From an uncultured Bacteroidota bacterium (GTDB lineage Bacteria; Bacteroidota; Bacteroidia; Flavobacteriales; Flavobacteriaceae), in NCBI GenBank assembly GCA_902614065.1, contig CACMJT010000006.1:28322-92321 (forward strand): a DNA stretch of 64,000 bases, in the 5' to 3' direction. Below the pieces are notes generated by a model. It searched no databases. It saw nothing but the letters and a program-made list of their open reading frames with translations, and was not told where the DNA came from. Shown one piece after another: positions 34,848-44,838 of this stretch. Position 1 is the first letter of the stretch. Each line of letters begins with the position of its first letter. The translations under genes were made by a program, and so were the position numbers.

Positions 34848-35579
34848 TCATTCAAATAAGTTATTTCTCTCTAAAGTTTTTTCTATCTGTTTAATGTTTT
34901 TTATTTTTAATTTTTTATCAAAAAAATTAATGTGCCGCAAGTTGTGTACATCGCTTCCTACAAATTCTATTAAATTATTTTTTATAAGTTTATCACTGAT
35001 TTTTGATACTTTTTCTCCGTAGTGTCCAACAAGTGATGTTAAATTTAATTGAAAAAAACAACCAACATCTTTTAATTTAAAGTATTCGCTAAAATTATTA
35101 AAGTAAAAGATATATCTCTCCGGATGAGCTATAATAATTTTATAGCCCATTAACTTGACTTGAAAAATAATATCATAAAGATCCATGGGAGCGGCAATGA
35201 ACCCAATTTCTATCAATATATAATCATCATTGATAGTAATAATATTTTTTTTTTCGGCTAATTTTATAAGTTGTCTATCAATCATATATTCAGCGCCGTA
35301 GTCAACTTCTATTTTAAATGAATTTTGATATTTAATTAGGGATTCGAAACTTTTTTTAATAGAATCCTTATTATTTTCATACAAACCAGGATATACATGT
35401 GGAGTCCCTATAACTTTGGAAAAACCTAATTTTTTCATATTGGAAATCAAAGTCATAGCTTCATTAACATCTTTTGCTCCATCATCTATTCCTGGTAAAA
35501 CGTGAGAGTGAATATCAATAAAACCATTAGGAATAATCTCGGATAATTTTGGTTTACTTTTTCTAAATATGTTGAACAT
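34848..35579 (-). CDS. CpsB/YwqE-type PHP tyrosine-protein phosphatase
   Basis: 243 aa. Metal-binding PHP motifs are in order: 'GFIDIHSHVLPGIDDGAKDVNEA' near residue 22, 'IGTPHVYPGLYENN', 'IAHPERYIFY' and 'FVGSDVHNLRH'. The family dephosphorylates Wzc-type kinases and so controls chain length and export. It is convergent with wzc with a 6-bp gap. Confidence 0.92.
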   Translation of the reverse strand: MFNIFRKSKPKLSEIIPNGFIDIHSHVLPGIDDGAKDVNEAMTLISNMKKLGFSKVIGTPHVYPGLYENNKDSIKKSFESLIKYQNSFKIEVDYGAEYMIDRQLIKLAEKKNIITINDDYILIEIGFIAAPMDLYDIIFQVKLMGYKIIIAHPERYIFYFNNFSEYFKLKDVGCFFQLNLTSLVGHYGEKVSKISDKLIKNNLIEFVGSDVHNLRHINFFDKKLKIKNIKQIEKTLERNNLFE

Positions 35580-35635
35580 ATTTTTGATTAATTACTTAAA
35601 TATATTTAATAATTTAGCAAGGAAACAACCAAAAA

Positions 35636-36730
35636 GTGTTTTTATTTTTTTTAATTATTGGATTAATAACTTCGGCCTTCTTTAATGGTTATCTTCAAGA
35701 CTTTTACTCCAAAAGAAAATTATTTGACCCCGTAAATACGAGATCATCCCACAATGAAAAAGCTACAAGATCTGGCGGTCTATCTCTTTTTTTAACATTA
35801 TGTTTTTGTTATGGTATAGGTCGTGCTTTTTTAGATTTAGATATTAATTTATTCTCTTTGATTGCTTGTTGTTTCGTAGCCTTGATTGGTTTTTTTGATG
35901 ACCTTTTTGATGTTTATTATGTTGAAAAATTTGCCTTACAAATTTTTGCGGGAATAATTTTAATTCAAAGCGATGTTTACATTAATAATTTTCATGGAAT
36001 TTTTGGAGTTTATGCAATATCAGAACTAACATCATACATAATTTCTTTGTTTGTATTTCTAGTAATTACCAATTCACTAAATCTTATTGACGGAATTGAT
36101 GGATTAACAGGCTTGATTTCACTGAAGTTTTTTGTTGCAATTTCAGTTATAATATATTTTACTGATACTAATATTTACACTTTCGCTGTCAATAAAGAAT
36201 CTATGTTGTCTTATTCATTGACTTTAATTGGTGCTTTAATTGGATTTCTAATTTTTAATTACAAAACAGAAAAAAAAGTTTTTTTAGGTGATTTTGGTTC
36301 TCTTTTAATTGGATCGATAATTACGTATTTTATTTTTTCAATTCTTCACTCTGAAAATCAAATAATAACTGATAACTGGGTAAATAGATCTTTAATTGCT
36401 GTTTTATTATTGATTTACCCTCTGACTGATACGTTAAGAGTTTACATTTTGAGAGCAAAATCTGGAAACTCTCCATTCCTCCCTGACAGAAGGCATTTGC
36501 ACCACAAGCTAATAGACAAAGGCTACAGCCATGTAAAAGCTTCCATTTTAATATCATTGTTGTCAATTTCAGTTCTTGTTTTTGGTTTTGGAGTTTCTTT
36601 TTTTATTTGGGAAATTGATTTGTCATCGATTTTATTTGAAGGTGTCAATCTTATTGCAACTATTTTGATTATTCTTGCCTACATGATTTTTCTCTACTTT
36701 AAATTTTTTGAATCAAAAGTATCAAAGTGA
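35636..36730 (+). CDS. WecA/MraY-family undecaprenyl-phosphate sugar-1-phosphate transferase
   Basis: 364 aa from a GTG start, about ten membrane helices. Family motifs: 'RSSHNEKATRSGGL', 'ALIGFFDDLFDVYY' (DDxxD-like), 'NSLNLIDGIDGLTGL', 'VFLGDFGSLLIGS' and 'DRRHLHHKLIDKGYSH' (the HHH region). It starts repeat-unit assembly by moving a HexNAc-1-phosphate onto undecaprenyl phosphate. It is the only initiating transferase in the window. Its 3' end overlaps umuD by 9 bp. Confidence 0.92.
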   Translation: MFLFFLIIGLITSAFFNGYLQDFYSKRKLFDPVNTRSSHNEKATRSGGLSLFLTLCFCYGIGRAFLDLDINLFSLIACCFVALIGFFDDLFDVYYVEKFALQIFAGIILIQSDVYINNFHGIFGVYAISELTSYIISLFVFLVITNSLNLIDGIDGLTGLISLKFFVAISVIIYFTDTNIYTFAVNKESMLSYSLTLIGALIGFLIFNYKTEKKVFLGDFGSLLIGSIITYFIFSILHSENQIITDNWVNRSLIAVLLLIYPLTDTLRVYILRAKSGNSPFLPDRRHLHHKLIDKGYSHVKASILISLLSISVLVFGFGVSFFIWEIDLSSILFEGVNLIATILIILAYMIFLYFKFFESKVSK

Positions 36731-37153
36731 TTTTATCACGTAGGTTACAATTCCCCAAATTTGTAACTCGTTTTCTTCATCAATTTTTATAGGCTTGTAG
36801 TTTTTATTTTCAGGCTTCAAATATAAATCCGCCCCCTTCTTAATAATTCTTTTTACTGTAAAATCGCCATCAATAAAACAAACTGCTATTTTATTGTGCT
36901 GTGGATCTAAACTGCGGTCAATCACAATTAAATCTCCATCGCTCAGTCCTGCATTTATCATGGAATCTCCGCTTACTTTCGCGTAAAAAGTAGCATCACC
37001 ATTTTTTACTAGTTCTTTGTCTAAGCTTATTCTAATTTCCTTAAAATCGTCTGCAGGCGATGGAAATCCCGCTGATATCCCTTGTTCCATTAACCATTGA
37101 CCTAAGTTTTTTTCTTCCTTTGGTTGAAAGAAGTTTAGTTTATTTTTTTTCAT
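36722..37153 (-). CDS. umuD: UmuD-type S24 autoprotease
   Basis: 143 aa. The likely self-cleavage site is Ala-Gly in 'GISAGFPSPADDF'. The catalytic Ser is in 'VSGDSMINAGLSDGDLIVID' and the Lys in 'GDFTVKRI'. RecA-stimulated cleavage would yield UmuD', which joins UmuC as translesion polymerase V. It overlaps umuC by 4 bp, upstream of it in transcription order. Confidence 0.94.
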   Translation of the reverse strand: MKKNKLNFFQPKEEKNLGQWLMEQGISAGFPSPADDFKEIRISLDKELVKNGDATFYAKVSGDSMINAGLSDGDLIVIDRSLDPQHNKIAVCFIDGDFTVKRIIKKGADLYLKPENKNYKPIKIDEENELQIWGIVTYVIKSL

Positions 37154-38409
37154 TTTACTTCTATTATATCATTGATTTTTGTAGTATAGAGATTACTTAA
37201 TCTTTCTTGTTTCATTTTCCATCTTTTTTTAAGGTCTTGACTTGCTAGCTTTATTTTACTTTGCCCATCTTTTTTTTGAATATAGTCAATGGTTTTCATG
37301 AGTTTCCTGTGCTTAGGATTTTCATTTTCAAATAAATTTGTTTGATAGTTTTTAATTGAGTTGATTGCCATTACAATTACACCTGATTTTTTATAATTAA
37401 AACCAGGCCTAAATATCTTTTTTAACCCTTCAGTTGCATATTTGCTTATTACCATATTGGAGTTTGTTGCAAACGGTATTGTCATAAGTATCCCGTTCCT
37501 ATATTGAGGTTTATTTTTTTGAAACTTATTACTTCGCACAAAAACATAAACTGCATTACATGTACTTTTCTGCAGTCTTAACTTTTCTGCGCAGCACACT
37601 GCAAAAGTTGATATCCTTTCCTTTATTTTCTCAAAATCTGTAATCGTACCTTCAAAACTTCGGGTTGTAGCAATTGCTTTTTTAGGTGATCGATTTTCTT
37701 CTAGGTATAGGACAGATTCACCTTCCAATTCTTTTTTAAGTCTTAATCCCACAACACTCATTTGTTTTCTTACCCAATCATCGTTAAGAGATACAAAATC
37801 ATAAGCATTATTTATTTCAAAACTTCTCAGTTTCTTTGAATGTCTAAATCCTATTCCCCAAACATTTTCAATTTCTAACCATTTTAATGCTTTAATTCTA
37901 TTTTTATCTGATTTGATCATATAAACACCCTTAGTTTTTTTTGGAAACTTTTTTGAAATTCTATTTGCTACTTTGGCCAAGGCTTTCGTGGGTGCTATAC
38001 CTATACTTATGGGTATTCCCGTCCATTTAAGAACCCTTTTCTGTATTTCTTTGCAGTAGACTTCTAAGTCATATTCTTGAAATCCCTTAAACTCTAAAAA
38101 AGCTTCATCGATACTATATATTTCAATATTAGGAGTGTAAGAGGACAGGATATTCATCACTCTACTACTCATGTCCCCGTAAAGGGGAAAGTTGGATGAA
38201 AATATTTTCACATTATTGTTTCTGAAAACTTTTTCATATTTGAAAGCCGGTGCGCCCATTGGAATACCAAGTTTCTTAGCTTCATTACTTCTTGATATTG
38301 CACACCCATCGTTATTTGATAAAACTACAACTGGCTTTCCATTAAGAGTAGGGTCAAAAACTCTTTCGCATGAAACATAAAAATTATTACAATCAACCAG
38401 TGCAAACAT
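37150..38409 (-). CDS. umuC: UmuC-type Y-family DNA polymerase (Pol V catalytic subunit)
   Basis: 419 aa, normal length. 'MFALVDCNNFYVSCERVFDP' carries the first catalytic Asp; 'IEIYSIDEAFLEF' carries the second metal-binding acids near residue 100. 'PISIGIAPTKALAKVANRISKK' and 'WGIGFRHSKKL' (helix-hairpin-helix) follow. In transcription order the gene lies before umuD (its start at 38409, umuD start at 37153), so the order is umuC then umuD, the reverse of E. coli. Unrelated to the neighbouring polysaccharide genes. Confidence 0.95.
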   Translation of the reverse strand: MFALVDCNNFYVSCERVFDPTLNGKPVVVLSNNDGCAISRSNEAKKLGIPMGAPAFKYEKVFRNNNVKIFSSNFPLYGDMSSRVMNILSSYTPNIEIYSIDEAFLEFKGFQEYDLEVYCKEIQKRVLKWTGIPISIGIAPTKALAKVANRISKKFPKKTKGVYMIKSDKNRIKALKWLEIENVWGIGFRHSKKLRSFEINNAYDFVSLNDDWVRKQMSVVGLRLKKELEGESVLYLEENRSPKKAIATTRSFEGTITDFEKIKERISTFAVCCAEKLRLQKSTCNAVYVFVRSNKFQKNKPQYRNGILMTIPFATNSNMVISKYATEGLKKIFRPGFNYKKSGVIVMAINSIKNYQTNLFENENPKHRKLMKTIDYIQKKDGQSKIKLASQDLKKRWKMKQERLSNLYTTKINDIIEVK

Positions 38410-38489
38410 TCTATTAAATTTAATATGGATTTATAGCTTTATCAAATAATAGTGTATTAAAATTTCAGTAATTTTATTTTATGGTTTTT

Positions 38490-38963
38490 ATGGAAAAAAC
38501 TTTGGAGGAAATTGAGTCGAAAGGCTTTAAAGTTGTTGATAAAGATTTTGAACGACCTTGGGGCGGATTCTTAGTGATTGATGAAAGTCAGGCTCAGAAT
38601 TTTTCCAATAGTTTTTTTAATGGAATTGACGTGAGTGACCTTAAAATATCAGGAAAATTAAGCCCAAAGATTCTAATGGTGAAATCTAAGTCAAGATTAT
38701 CATGGCAATATCATTTTAGAAGAGAGGAAATTTGGAGTGTATACAGAGGAACTGTTGGAGTGGTGGTTAGTGATACAGATTTTGAAAAAGAAATGATTCA
38801 GCTAAGACAGGGAGATCAAATTAAACTAAAAAAAGAACAGAGACATAGATTGATTGGATTGGATGATTGGGCAGTAATCGCTGAGATTTGGCAGCATACA
38901 GAAAAGGATAATCCCTCAGATGAAGATGACATTGTAAGAATTAATGATGATTACGGAAGATAA
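38490..38963 (+). CDS. Cupin protein, mannose-6-phosphate isomerase type II-like
   Basis: 157 aa from the second ATG (MEKTLEEIESKGFKVVDKDFERPWGGF); the ATG at 38481 adds three residues and cannot be excluded. The double-stranded beta-helix core is visible in 'SWQYHFRREEIWSVYRGTVGVVVSD', 'LRQGDQIKLKKEQRHRLIGLDDWAVIAEIWQH'. 'RPWGGF' is the opening of MPI type II domains. It may isomerise or bind a sugar phosphate; the exact substrate is unknown. Confidence 0.78.
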   Translation: MEKTLEEIESKGFKVVDKDFERPWGGFLVIDESQAQNFSNSFFNGIDVSDLKISGKLSPKILMVKSKSRLSWQYHFRREEIWSVYRGTVGVVVSDTDFEKEMIQLRQGDQIKLKKEQRHRLIGLDDWAVIAEIWQHTEKDNPSDEDDIVRINDDYGR

Positions 38964-39013
38964 GTGATGAAAATATCGGGATAAGTTGTAATTTTATTAT
39001 GTAATTGGATTAT

Positions 39014-41749
39014 ATGGATCCTTACTCTTTTTTAAATACTGCGCACACAGCATTCTTTGCAGAATTGTACAATGAATATCTTTTAGATCCTGGTTCAGTA
39101 GAACCCAGTTGGAGAGCATTTTTTCAAGGTTTTGAATTTGGTATTGATAAGAAATCAAAAAATGAAGATTTCTTAATACCAGAAAACATTCTCAAAGAGT
39201 TTAGGGTTGTTGAATTGATCAATGCCTATAGAACAAGAGGGCACCTTTTTACAAAAACAAATCCAGTGAGAGAAAGAAGAAAATATGTACCAACATTGGA
39301 TTTAGAAAATTTTGGTCTTTCTAATGAAGATTTACAATCAACATTTAATGCCGGGGAAATTATTGGAATTGGTAACTCAAGTCTTGAAAACATCTTGATT
39401 CATTTAGAAAGAATTTATTGTGATTCCATCGGTATTGAATACATGTACATCAGAACACCAGAGAGAATTAAGTGGATTCAAAGTTTTCTAAATAAAAACG
39501 ACAATCATCCTGAGTTTGATGTTGATAAGAAGAAACAAATTCTAAAGAAATTGATAGAGGCTTCAAGCTTTGAAAGTTTTCTTCAAAAAAAGTTTGTTGG
39601 GCAAAAAAGATTTTCTTTAGAGGGTGGAGAGTCCTTAATTCCTGCACTTGATTCTATTTTCGAAAGTGCTGCTTTGAAGGGGGTTAAAGAATTTGTTGTT
39701 GGAATGGCTCACAGAGGAAGGTTGAATACTTTATCAAATATTTTTGGTAAACCTGCAAAAGAAATATTTAGTGAATTTGTGGGTAAGGATTATGAGGAAC
39801 AAATTTTTGACGGGGATGTGAAGTATCACTTGGGTTGGACCTCCAAAAGAAAATCAGATTCAGGGATTAATGTATACATTAACTTGGCTCCAAATCCTTC
39901 TCACCTAGAATCAGTTGGTCCTGTAGTACAAGGAATAACACGAGCTAAGCAAGACAAGTATCACAAAGAAAACATTGAGAATGTTTTGCCAGTAATAATA
40001 CATGGTGATGCAGCAATTGCTGGTCAAGGTGTAGTATATGAAGTTGTTCAAATGGAGCGGCTAAAGGGCTTTAAAACTGGTGGAACCATTCACATAGTTG
40101 TAAATAATCAGATAGGTTTCACTACCAATTATATTGATGGGCGTTCATCTACTTATTGTACTGATGTGGGTAAAGCAAATTTATGTCCAATATTACATGT
40201 AAATGCTGATGATGCTGAAGCTGTTGTACATGCTTCAAATTTTGCTTTGGAGTACAGAATGAAATATAAAAGAGATGTTTTTATAGATTTATTGGGTTAT
40301 AGAAAATACGGTCATAACGAGGGCGATGAACCAAGATTTACTCAACCAAAACTTTATAAGTCCATTGCTAATCACCCATCTGTCAAGGAAATCTATGCTC
40401 AAAAGTTAATCTCAGAAAACGTTATTACAGACTCTGAATTAAAGAAAATGGAGAATAAATACGCTGATGAATTGGATTCAGATCTTGTAGATTCCAAAAA
40501 AGAAAAAAATGCAATCATAACACCCTTCATGGAACATGAATGGAATGGATTTTACTCTGTTAAGCAATCTGACATGATGAAAAAAGTTGATACCTCTGTC
40601 AGTAAAAAAGATTTGGACAAAGTAGCCAAGAGTTTGTTTGAGCTTGATAATCCAGATCAATATTTAAGAAAAGTTTCAAAATTAATGACAGATAGAAAGA
40701 CAATGTATTTTGATAAAGATAGGATTGATTGGGCGATAGCTGAAACACTTGCTTATGGTACTGTGTTAAACGAAGGTTATAATGTTAGAATTTCGGGACA
40801 AGATGTTGAAAGGGGAACCTTTTCACACAGACATGCAATTCTTAAAAAAGAAAAATCAGAAGAAGAATACATTCCATTAAATAATATTTCAGAAAATCAG
40901 GGTTTGTTTCAAATATATAATTCATCATTATCAGAATACGGTGTTATGGGTTATGAATATGGTTATGCACTTGCTTCACCTCAAACATTGACAATATGGG
41001 AAGCACAATTTGGAGATTTCAGTAACGGAGCCCAAATAATGATAGACCAATACCTGTCTTCAGCAGAGGACAAATGGAAACTTCAAAATGGATTGATATT
41101 GATGCTGCCCCATGGATATGAGGGACAGGGTGCAGAACACTCATCCGCCAGATTAGAAAGATACCTTCAACTTTGTGCTAAAGACAATATGTTTGTTGCA
41201 AATTGCACAACCCCAGCAAACTTATTTCATCTTTTGAGGAGACAGATTGTTACAAAATATAGGAAGCCATTGGTTTTGATGACACCCAAAAGCCTACTAA
41301 GACATCCAAAAGTTATTTCATCAAAAAATGATTTAATTAATGGTCAGTTTAACCCATTAATAGATGATGAAAATATTGAAAATCCTGAAAAATTGGTCTT
41401 TTGTAGCGGTAAGTTTTTTTATGATTTAATTGATTATAGGGAAAAGAATAAGATAAAAAATGTTGCGATCGTTAGAATAGAACAATTGTTTCCACTCCCA
41501 GTCAAGTCAATTAAAAAACTAATGGATAAATACAATGCAAAGGACGTTGTTTGGGCTCAAGAAGAACCAAGAAACATGGGTGCATGGGGACATATATTAA
41601 TGCATTTGGATTTTGCAAAATCATTTAGAGTTGCGTCCAGAAGATTTTACAGTTCTCCAGCATCTGGTAGTGCAGTGAGGTTTAAAAGAAGACACAAGCA
41701 AGTCATTGACTATGTATTTGATGAAAAAAAAGATAATTTTAAAAAATAA
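39014..41749 (+). CDS. sucA: 2-oxoglutarate dehydrogenase E1 component
   Basis: 911 aa from ATG (MDPYSFLNTAHTAFFAELY); the tracked TTG adds three residues. Thiamine-diphosphate enzyme of the TCA cycle. 'PSWRAFFQGFEFG', 'VVGMAHRGRLNTL', 'HLGWTSKR', 'APNPSHLESVGPVVQG', 'IHGDAAIAGQGVVYE', 'GYRKYGHNEGDEP', 'QDVERGTFSHRHAIL' and 'EAQFGDFSNGAQIMIDQYLSS' are E1 signatures. sucB follows, but with a 1.4-kb gene inserted between. Confidence 0.97.
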   Translation: MDPYSFLNTAHTAFFAELYNEYLLDPGSVEPSWRAFFQGFEFGIDKKSKNEDFLIPENILKEFRVVELINAYRTRGHLFTKTNPVRERRKYVPTLDLENFGLSNEDLQSTFNAGEIIGIGNSSLENILIHLERIYCDSIGIEYMYIRTPERIKWIQSFLNKNDNHPEFDVDKKKQILKKLIEASSFESFLQKKFVGQKRFSLEGGESLIPALDSIFESAALKGVKEFVVGMAHRGRLNTLSNIFGKPAKEIFSEFVGKDYEEQIFDGDVKYHLGWTSKRKSDSGINVYINLAPNPSHLESVGPVVQGITRAKQDKYHKENIENVLPVIIHGDAAIAGQGVVYEVVQMERLKGFKTGGTIHIVVNNQIGFTTNYIDGRSSTYCTDVGKANLCPILHVNADDAEAVVHASNFALEYRMKYKRDVFIDLLGYRKYGHNEGDEPRFTQPKLYKSIANHPSVKEIYAQKLISENVITDSELKKMENKYADELDSDLVDSKKEKNAIITPFMEHEWNGFYSVKQSDMMKKVDTSVSKKDLDKVAKSLFELDNPDQYLRKVSKLMTDRKTMYFDKDRIDWAIAETLAYGTVLNEGYNVRISGQDVERGTFSHRHAILKKEKSEEEYIPLNNISENQGLFQIYNSSLSEYGVMGYEYGYALASPQTLTIWEAQFGDFSNGAQIMIDQYLSSAEDKWKLQNGLILMLPHGYEGQGAEHSSARLERYLQLCAKDNMFVANCTTPANLFHLLRRQIVTKYRKPLVLMTPKSLLRHPKVISSKNDLINGQFNPLIDDENIENPEKLVFCSGKFFYDLIDYREKNKIKNVAIVRIEQLFPLPVKSIKKLMDKYNAKDVVWAQEEPRNMGAWGHILMHLDFAKSFRVASRRFYSSPASGSAVRFKRRHKQVIDYVFDEKKDNFKK

Positions 41750-41755
41750 TTTGTG

Positions 41756-43156
41756 ATGTTTAAATATGTAAATCCAAAAATAATTAATTCCTCAATTCTT
41801 GTAATATTAGCTTTTGTATTTATTTATTGCAGTAAAGATGGAGGAGATTCTGGAGGTGAAAATATTCCCAACAAATCAATAATCGTTAATCCATCCTCAA
41901 TTGATTTTTCTGATACAATGATTACCAAAAACTCTGCGGCTCAAACAGTTAATGTGAACCCCAACAACTTGGATTCTAACATTACAATTACTACAACTGG
42001 TGATTTTGAAATATCCTCAGACAATATAAATTTTTCAAGTTCTTTATCAATTAGTGGTTCTTCCTCCAGTAATATTTTTGTAAGATTTTCTCCATCTGAG
42101 CTAGGAAACTTGAATGGAAATATTTTATTTCAAAGTCCAGGAGCTGGAAATGCAAATGTGCTTTTAGGGGGAAAAGGAACTCGATTGAGGTATAATTACA
42201 GAACTTTCTCAAACCAAAGAATTGCATGGGGCGGAGGACATGGTCAATCATCAGTTCAAAGTTTTGATTTACATAATGATGTTAGTGATATAGAAATGAT
42301 CAAAATGTATTTACGTTTGGATTGTCCGTCAGGCGGTTGTGATCCGTGGGACAGATATGCCAATATCATGGTTAAAGATAAAACTACTAATGAGTGGTTT
42401 GAGATAGGTCGTCACATTACACCTTACGGTGTTGATAATAATGCGCTTACAAGAGGACTTGAGTTTGATGTAACAGACTTTAAAAGTCTATTGGAGGGCA
42501 ATGTTGAGCTTAGGATTTTTGTTGAGACTTGGGTTAGTTCTGGATGGATTGTGTCGCTCGAGTTTGATTATACTCCCGGCACGCCGGATTACAAATACTA
42601 CAAAGTTTCTAGAATTATTCAGTATAATGGAAACTCATTAGGAGGTGTACCTTACGGTGGGTTAAACGGCAATACTGAAATTGATTTAGAAAAGTTTGAT
42701 TTGATTAAGTCTCTTCAAATTGGAGGCAATATTGAAAGTGCTCACATACGAACCATAGTAACTGGTTGGGGACATGCGACACCTGCTGATTCTGATGGAA
42801 GAGCATGTGCTGAATGGTGTTTTAGAACACACAAAATTAAGATAGATAACTCTAATCTTTTTAGTCATTACATGGGGCCAATTGGTTGTTCTCAAAATCC
42901 GATTAATAATCAAGGTGGGAATTGGGCACCAGATAGAGCGGGTTGGTGTCCAGGAATGACTGTTCCTGTAAGAATTGATAAATTTGATAGTGATGTTTCT
43001 AATAAAACTATGAATTACGAGTATGACTTTGAGAATTGGACGAATGATTTTGTAGGAACACCAGGTTATAATAATAAAAATGCTTTTTATGCCATATCTT
43101 CCTTCTTGATTTTAAAAAGCAATAGTGAAATTGAAAGAGCAATAATATCCGATTAG
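41756..43156 (+). CDS. Peptide-N-glycosidase F homologue, predicted surface lipoprotein
   Basis: 466 aa from ATG (GTG 3 bp earlier also possible). Lipoprotein signal ending IYC25, followed by SKDGGDSGG, which resembles the acidic export signal of surface lipoproteins in Bacteroidota. Residues about 40-143 form an Ig-like 'choice-of-anchor'-type domain. Residues about 147-466 align by eye with Elizabethkingia PNGase F: '[30 protein letters not shown]', 'FVETW', '[13 protein letters not shown]', '[25 protein letters not shown]', '[21 protein letters not shown]'. The three catalytic acids (D60, E118, E206) correspond to D199, E257 and E353; all six Cys are present. It should cleave N-glycans from Asn of glycoproteins outside the cell. 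Confidence 0.92.
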   Translation: MFKYVNPKIINSSILVILAFVFIYCSKDGGDSGGENIPNKSIIVNPSSIDFSDTMITKNSAAQTVNVNPNNLDSNITITTTGDFEISSDNINFSSSLSISGSSSSNIFVRFSPSELGNLNGNILFQSPGAGNANVLLGGKGTRLRYNYRTFSNQRIAWGGGHGQSSVQSFDLHNDVSDIEMIKMYLRLDCPSGGCDPWDRYANIMVKDKTTNEWFEIGRHITPYGVDNNALTRGLEFDVTDFKSLLEGNVELRIFVETWVSSGWIVSLEFDYTPGTPDYKYYKVSRIIQYNGNSLGGVPYGGLNGNTEIDLEKFDLIKSLQIGGNIESAHIRTIVTGWGHATPADSDGRACAEWCFRTHKIKIDNSNLFSHYMGPIGCSQNPINNQGGNWAPDRAGWCPGMTVPVRIDKFDSDVSNKTMNYEYDFENWTNDFVGTPGYNNKNAFYAISSFLILKSNSEIERAIISD

Positions 43157-43157
43157 A

Positions 43158-44375
43158 ATGATACTTGAAATGAAAGTCCCGTCACCAGGTGAGTCTATTT
43201 CTGAGGTTGAAATAGCACAATGGCTAGTAGCTGATGGTGATTATGTTGAAAAAGACCAAACCATTGCTGAGGTTGATTCTGATAAAGCAACACTTGACTT
43301 GCCTGCTGAGGAGTCGGGAGTTATAACATTAAAAGCAAGCGAAGGCGATGTAGTGCCTGTTGGAAATATCGTTTGCCATATTGATACATCAGTTAAAAAA
43401 TCAGCCAAAAAGCATACAGAACCCACTATTCCAGTAAAAGATGATAAAATTATAGAGCCTCAATCTAATCCGGAGAAAATCATTTCTGAAAAAGCCAAAA
43501 ATTCTTCTCCATCCCCGGCTGCATCCAAAATTCTAAGTGAAAAGGGAATAAATCCACTTGATGTGATTGGTTCAGGAAGAGGTGGAAGAATTACCAAGGA
43601 AGATGCCCTAAAGGCATTGCCAAAAATTGATGAAAGTTTGATATCCAAAGGCAGAAAAACAGAGCGTAAGAAATTATCAATGTTGAGAAGAAAGCTTTCC
43701 CAGAGATTAGTCGCAGTAAAAAACCTAACTGCTATGCTGACGACGTTCAATGAGGTCAACATGAGTTCAATTTTTGAAATAAGAAAAAAATACAAGGAAA
43801 TATTTAAAGAAAAACACGGAGTTAGTTTAGGTTTTATGAGCTTTTTTACAAAAGCTGTTGTTAACGCGCTTAAGGAATTTCCTGATGTCCACTCAATGAT
43901 TGATGAGGATCACAAACTCAGCTTTGATTTTTATGATATTAGCATTGCTGTTTCAGGTCCAAAGGGTCTACTAGTCCCTGTAGTTAGAAATGCTGATAAG
44001 CTCACTTTTAGTGGTATTGAAAAAGAAATAAAGCGCTTGGCAATAAAAGCAAGAGATGGTGAAATGTCTATTGAAGATATGGAAGGCGGAACCTTCACCA
44101 TTTCAAATGGAGGTGTGTTCGGATCGATGTTGTCAACTCCAATTCTTAATCCTCCTCAATCCTCCATTTTAGGAATGCACAATATTATCGAAAGACCAAT
44201 TGCAGTCAAAGGTAAAGTTGAAATACATCCAATGATGTACTTGGCATTGAGTTATGACCACAGGATAATTGACGGAAAAGAATCAGTTGGATTTTTACTT
44301 AAAATAAAAGAGGCTTTAGAAAATCCAATAGAAATATTAATGAATAATAATTTGAAAAAATCTTTAGAGATCTAA
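43158..44375 (+). CDS. sucB: Dihydrolipoamide succinyltransferase (E2 of 2-oxoglutarate dehydrogenase)
   Basis: 405 aa. Lipoyl domain with the modified lysine in '[17 protein letters not shown]' near residue 43; peripheral-subunit-binding domain '[33 protein letters not shown]'; acyltransferase domain ending in '[21 protein letters not shown]', with catalytic His and Asp. It starts 1 bp after the PNGase F-like stop, so the three genes are probably one transcript. The 3' end overlaps the convergent aspartic-protease gene by 12 bp. Confidence 0.96.
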   Translation: MILEMKVPSPGESISEVEIAQWLVADGDYVEKDQTIAEVDSDKATLDLPAEESGVITLKASEGDVVPVGNIVCHIDTSVKKSAKKHTEPTIPVKDDKIIEPQSNPEKIISEKAKNSSPSPAASKILSEKGINPLDVIGSGRGGRITKEDALKALPKIDESLISKGRKTERKKLSMLRRKLSQRLVAVKNLTAMLTTFNEVNMSSIFEIRKKYKEIFKEKHGVSLGFMSFFTKAVVNALKEFPDVHSMIDEDHKLSFDFYDISIAVSGPKGLLVPVVRNADKLTFSGIEKEIKRLAIKARDGEMSIEDMEGGTFTISNGGVFGSMLSTPILNPPQSSILGMHNIIERPIAVKGKVEIHPMMYLALSYDHRIIDGKESVGFLLKIKEALENPIEILMNNNLKKSLEI

Positions 44376-44798
44376 TTTCAAATAAATTTTTTTCTCTGAA
44401 AAGCTTACAATTGCTTCATGTTTGCTCATGATGTCATTTCCAATTATTCCATGAATTTTAATAGATTCATTTTCCTTGAGGGTTTCGTTAATATGGTTCA
44501 TGTCAAAAACAAATAGTTTTAAATTTTCAATACTGAAACCGACGATATCTATTGAATTTTCTTTTGATATGTACATTTTTTTTATCTTTTCTGTAGCACT
44601 TGATGCTTGCTCGTCATAATTTTCAATTTTAATTTTAAATTTTTCAACACTGTTTGAATCAATACAAGAATTTGAGGCTCCAGTGTCAATTATTAGTTTT
44701 GCAGATACTCCATTTACTAAAGAATCAGTAACTAAGTGACCTGATTTAAGAATTTCAAATTTTTTTGATTGATAATTATTTATTTTTTCAACTCCCAT
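44364..44798 (-). CDS. Retropepsin-like single-domain aspartic protease
   Basis: 144 aa. The catalytic motif is '[14 protein letters not shown]' near residue 37, and the second family motif '[26 protein letters not shown]' near 115. A single DTGA site implies an active dimer, as in retroviral and bacterial clan-AA proteases. No signal peptide is visible, so it is probably cytoplasmic. Target unknown. Confidence 0.8.
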   Translation of the reverse strand: MGVEKINNYQSKKFEILKSGHLVTDSLVNGVSAKLIIDTGASNSCIDSNSVEKFKIKIENYDEQASSATEKIKKMYISKENSIDIVGFSIENLKLFVFDMNHINETLKENESIKIHGIIGNDIMSKHEAIVSFSEKKIYLKLDL

Positions 44799-44838
44799 CT
44801 TGAAAATAATTAATGCTAAATTAAATAACTTTGATTTT

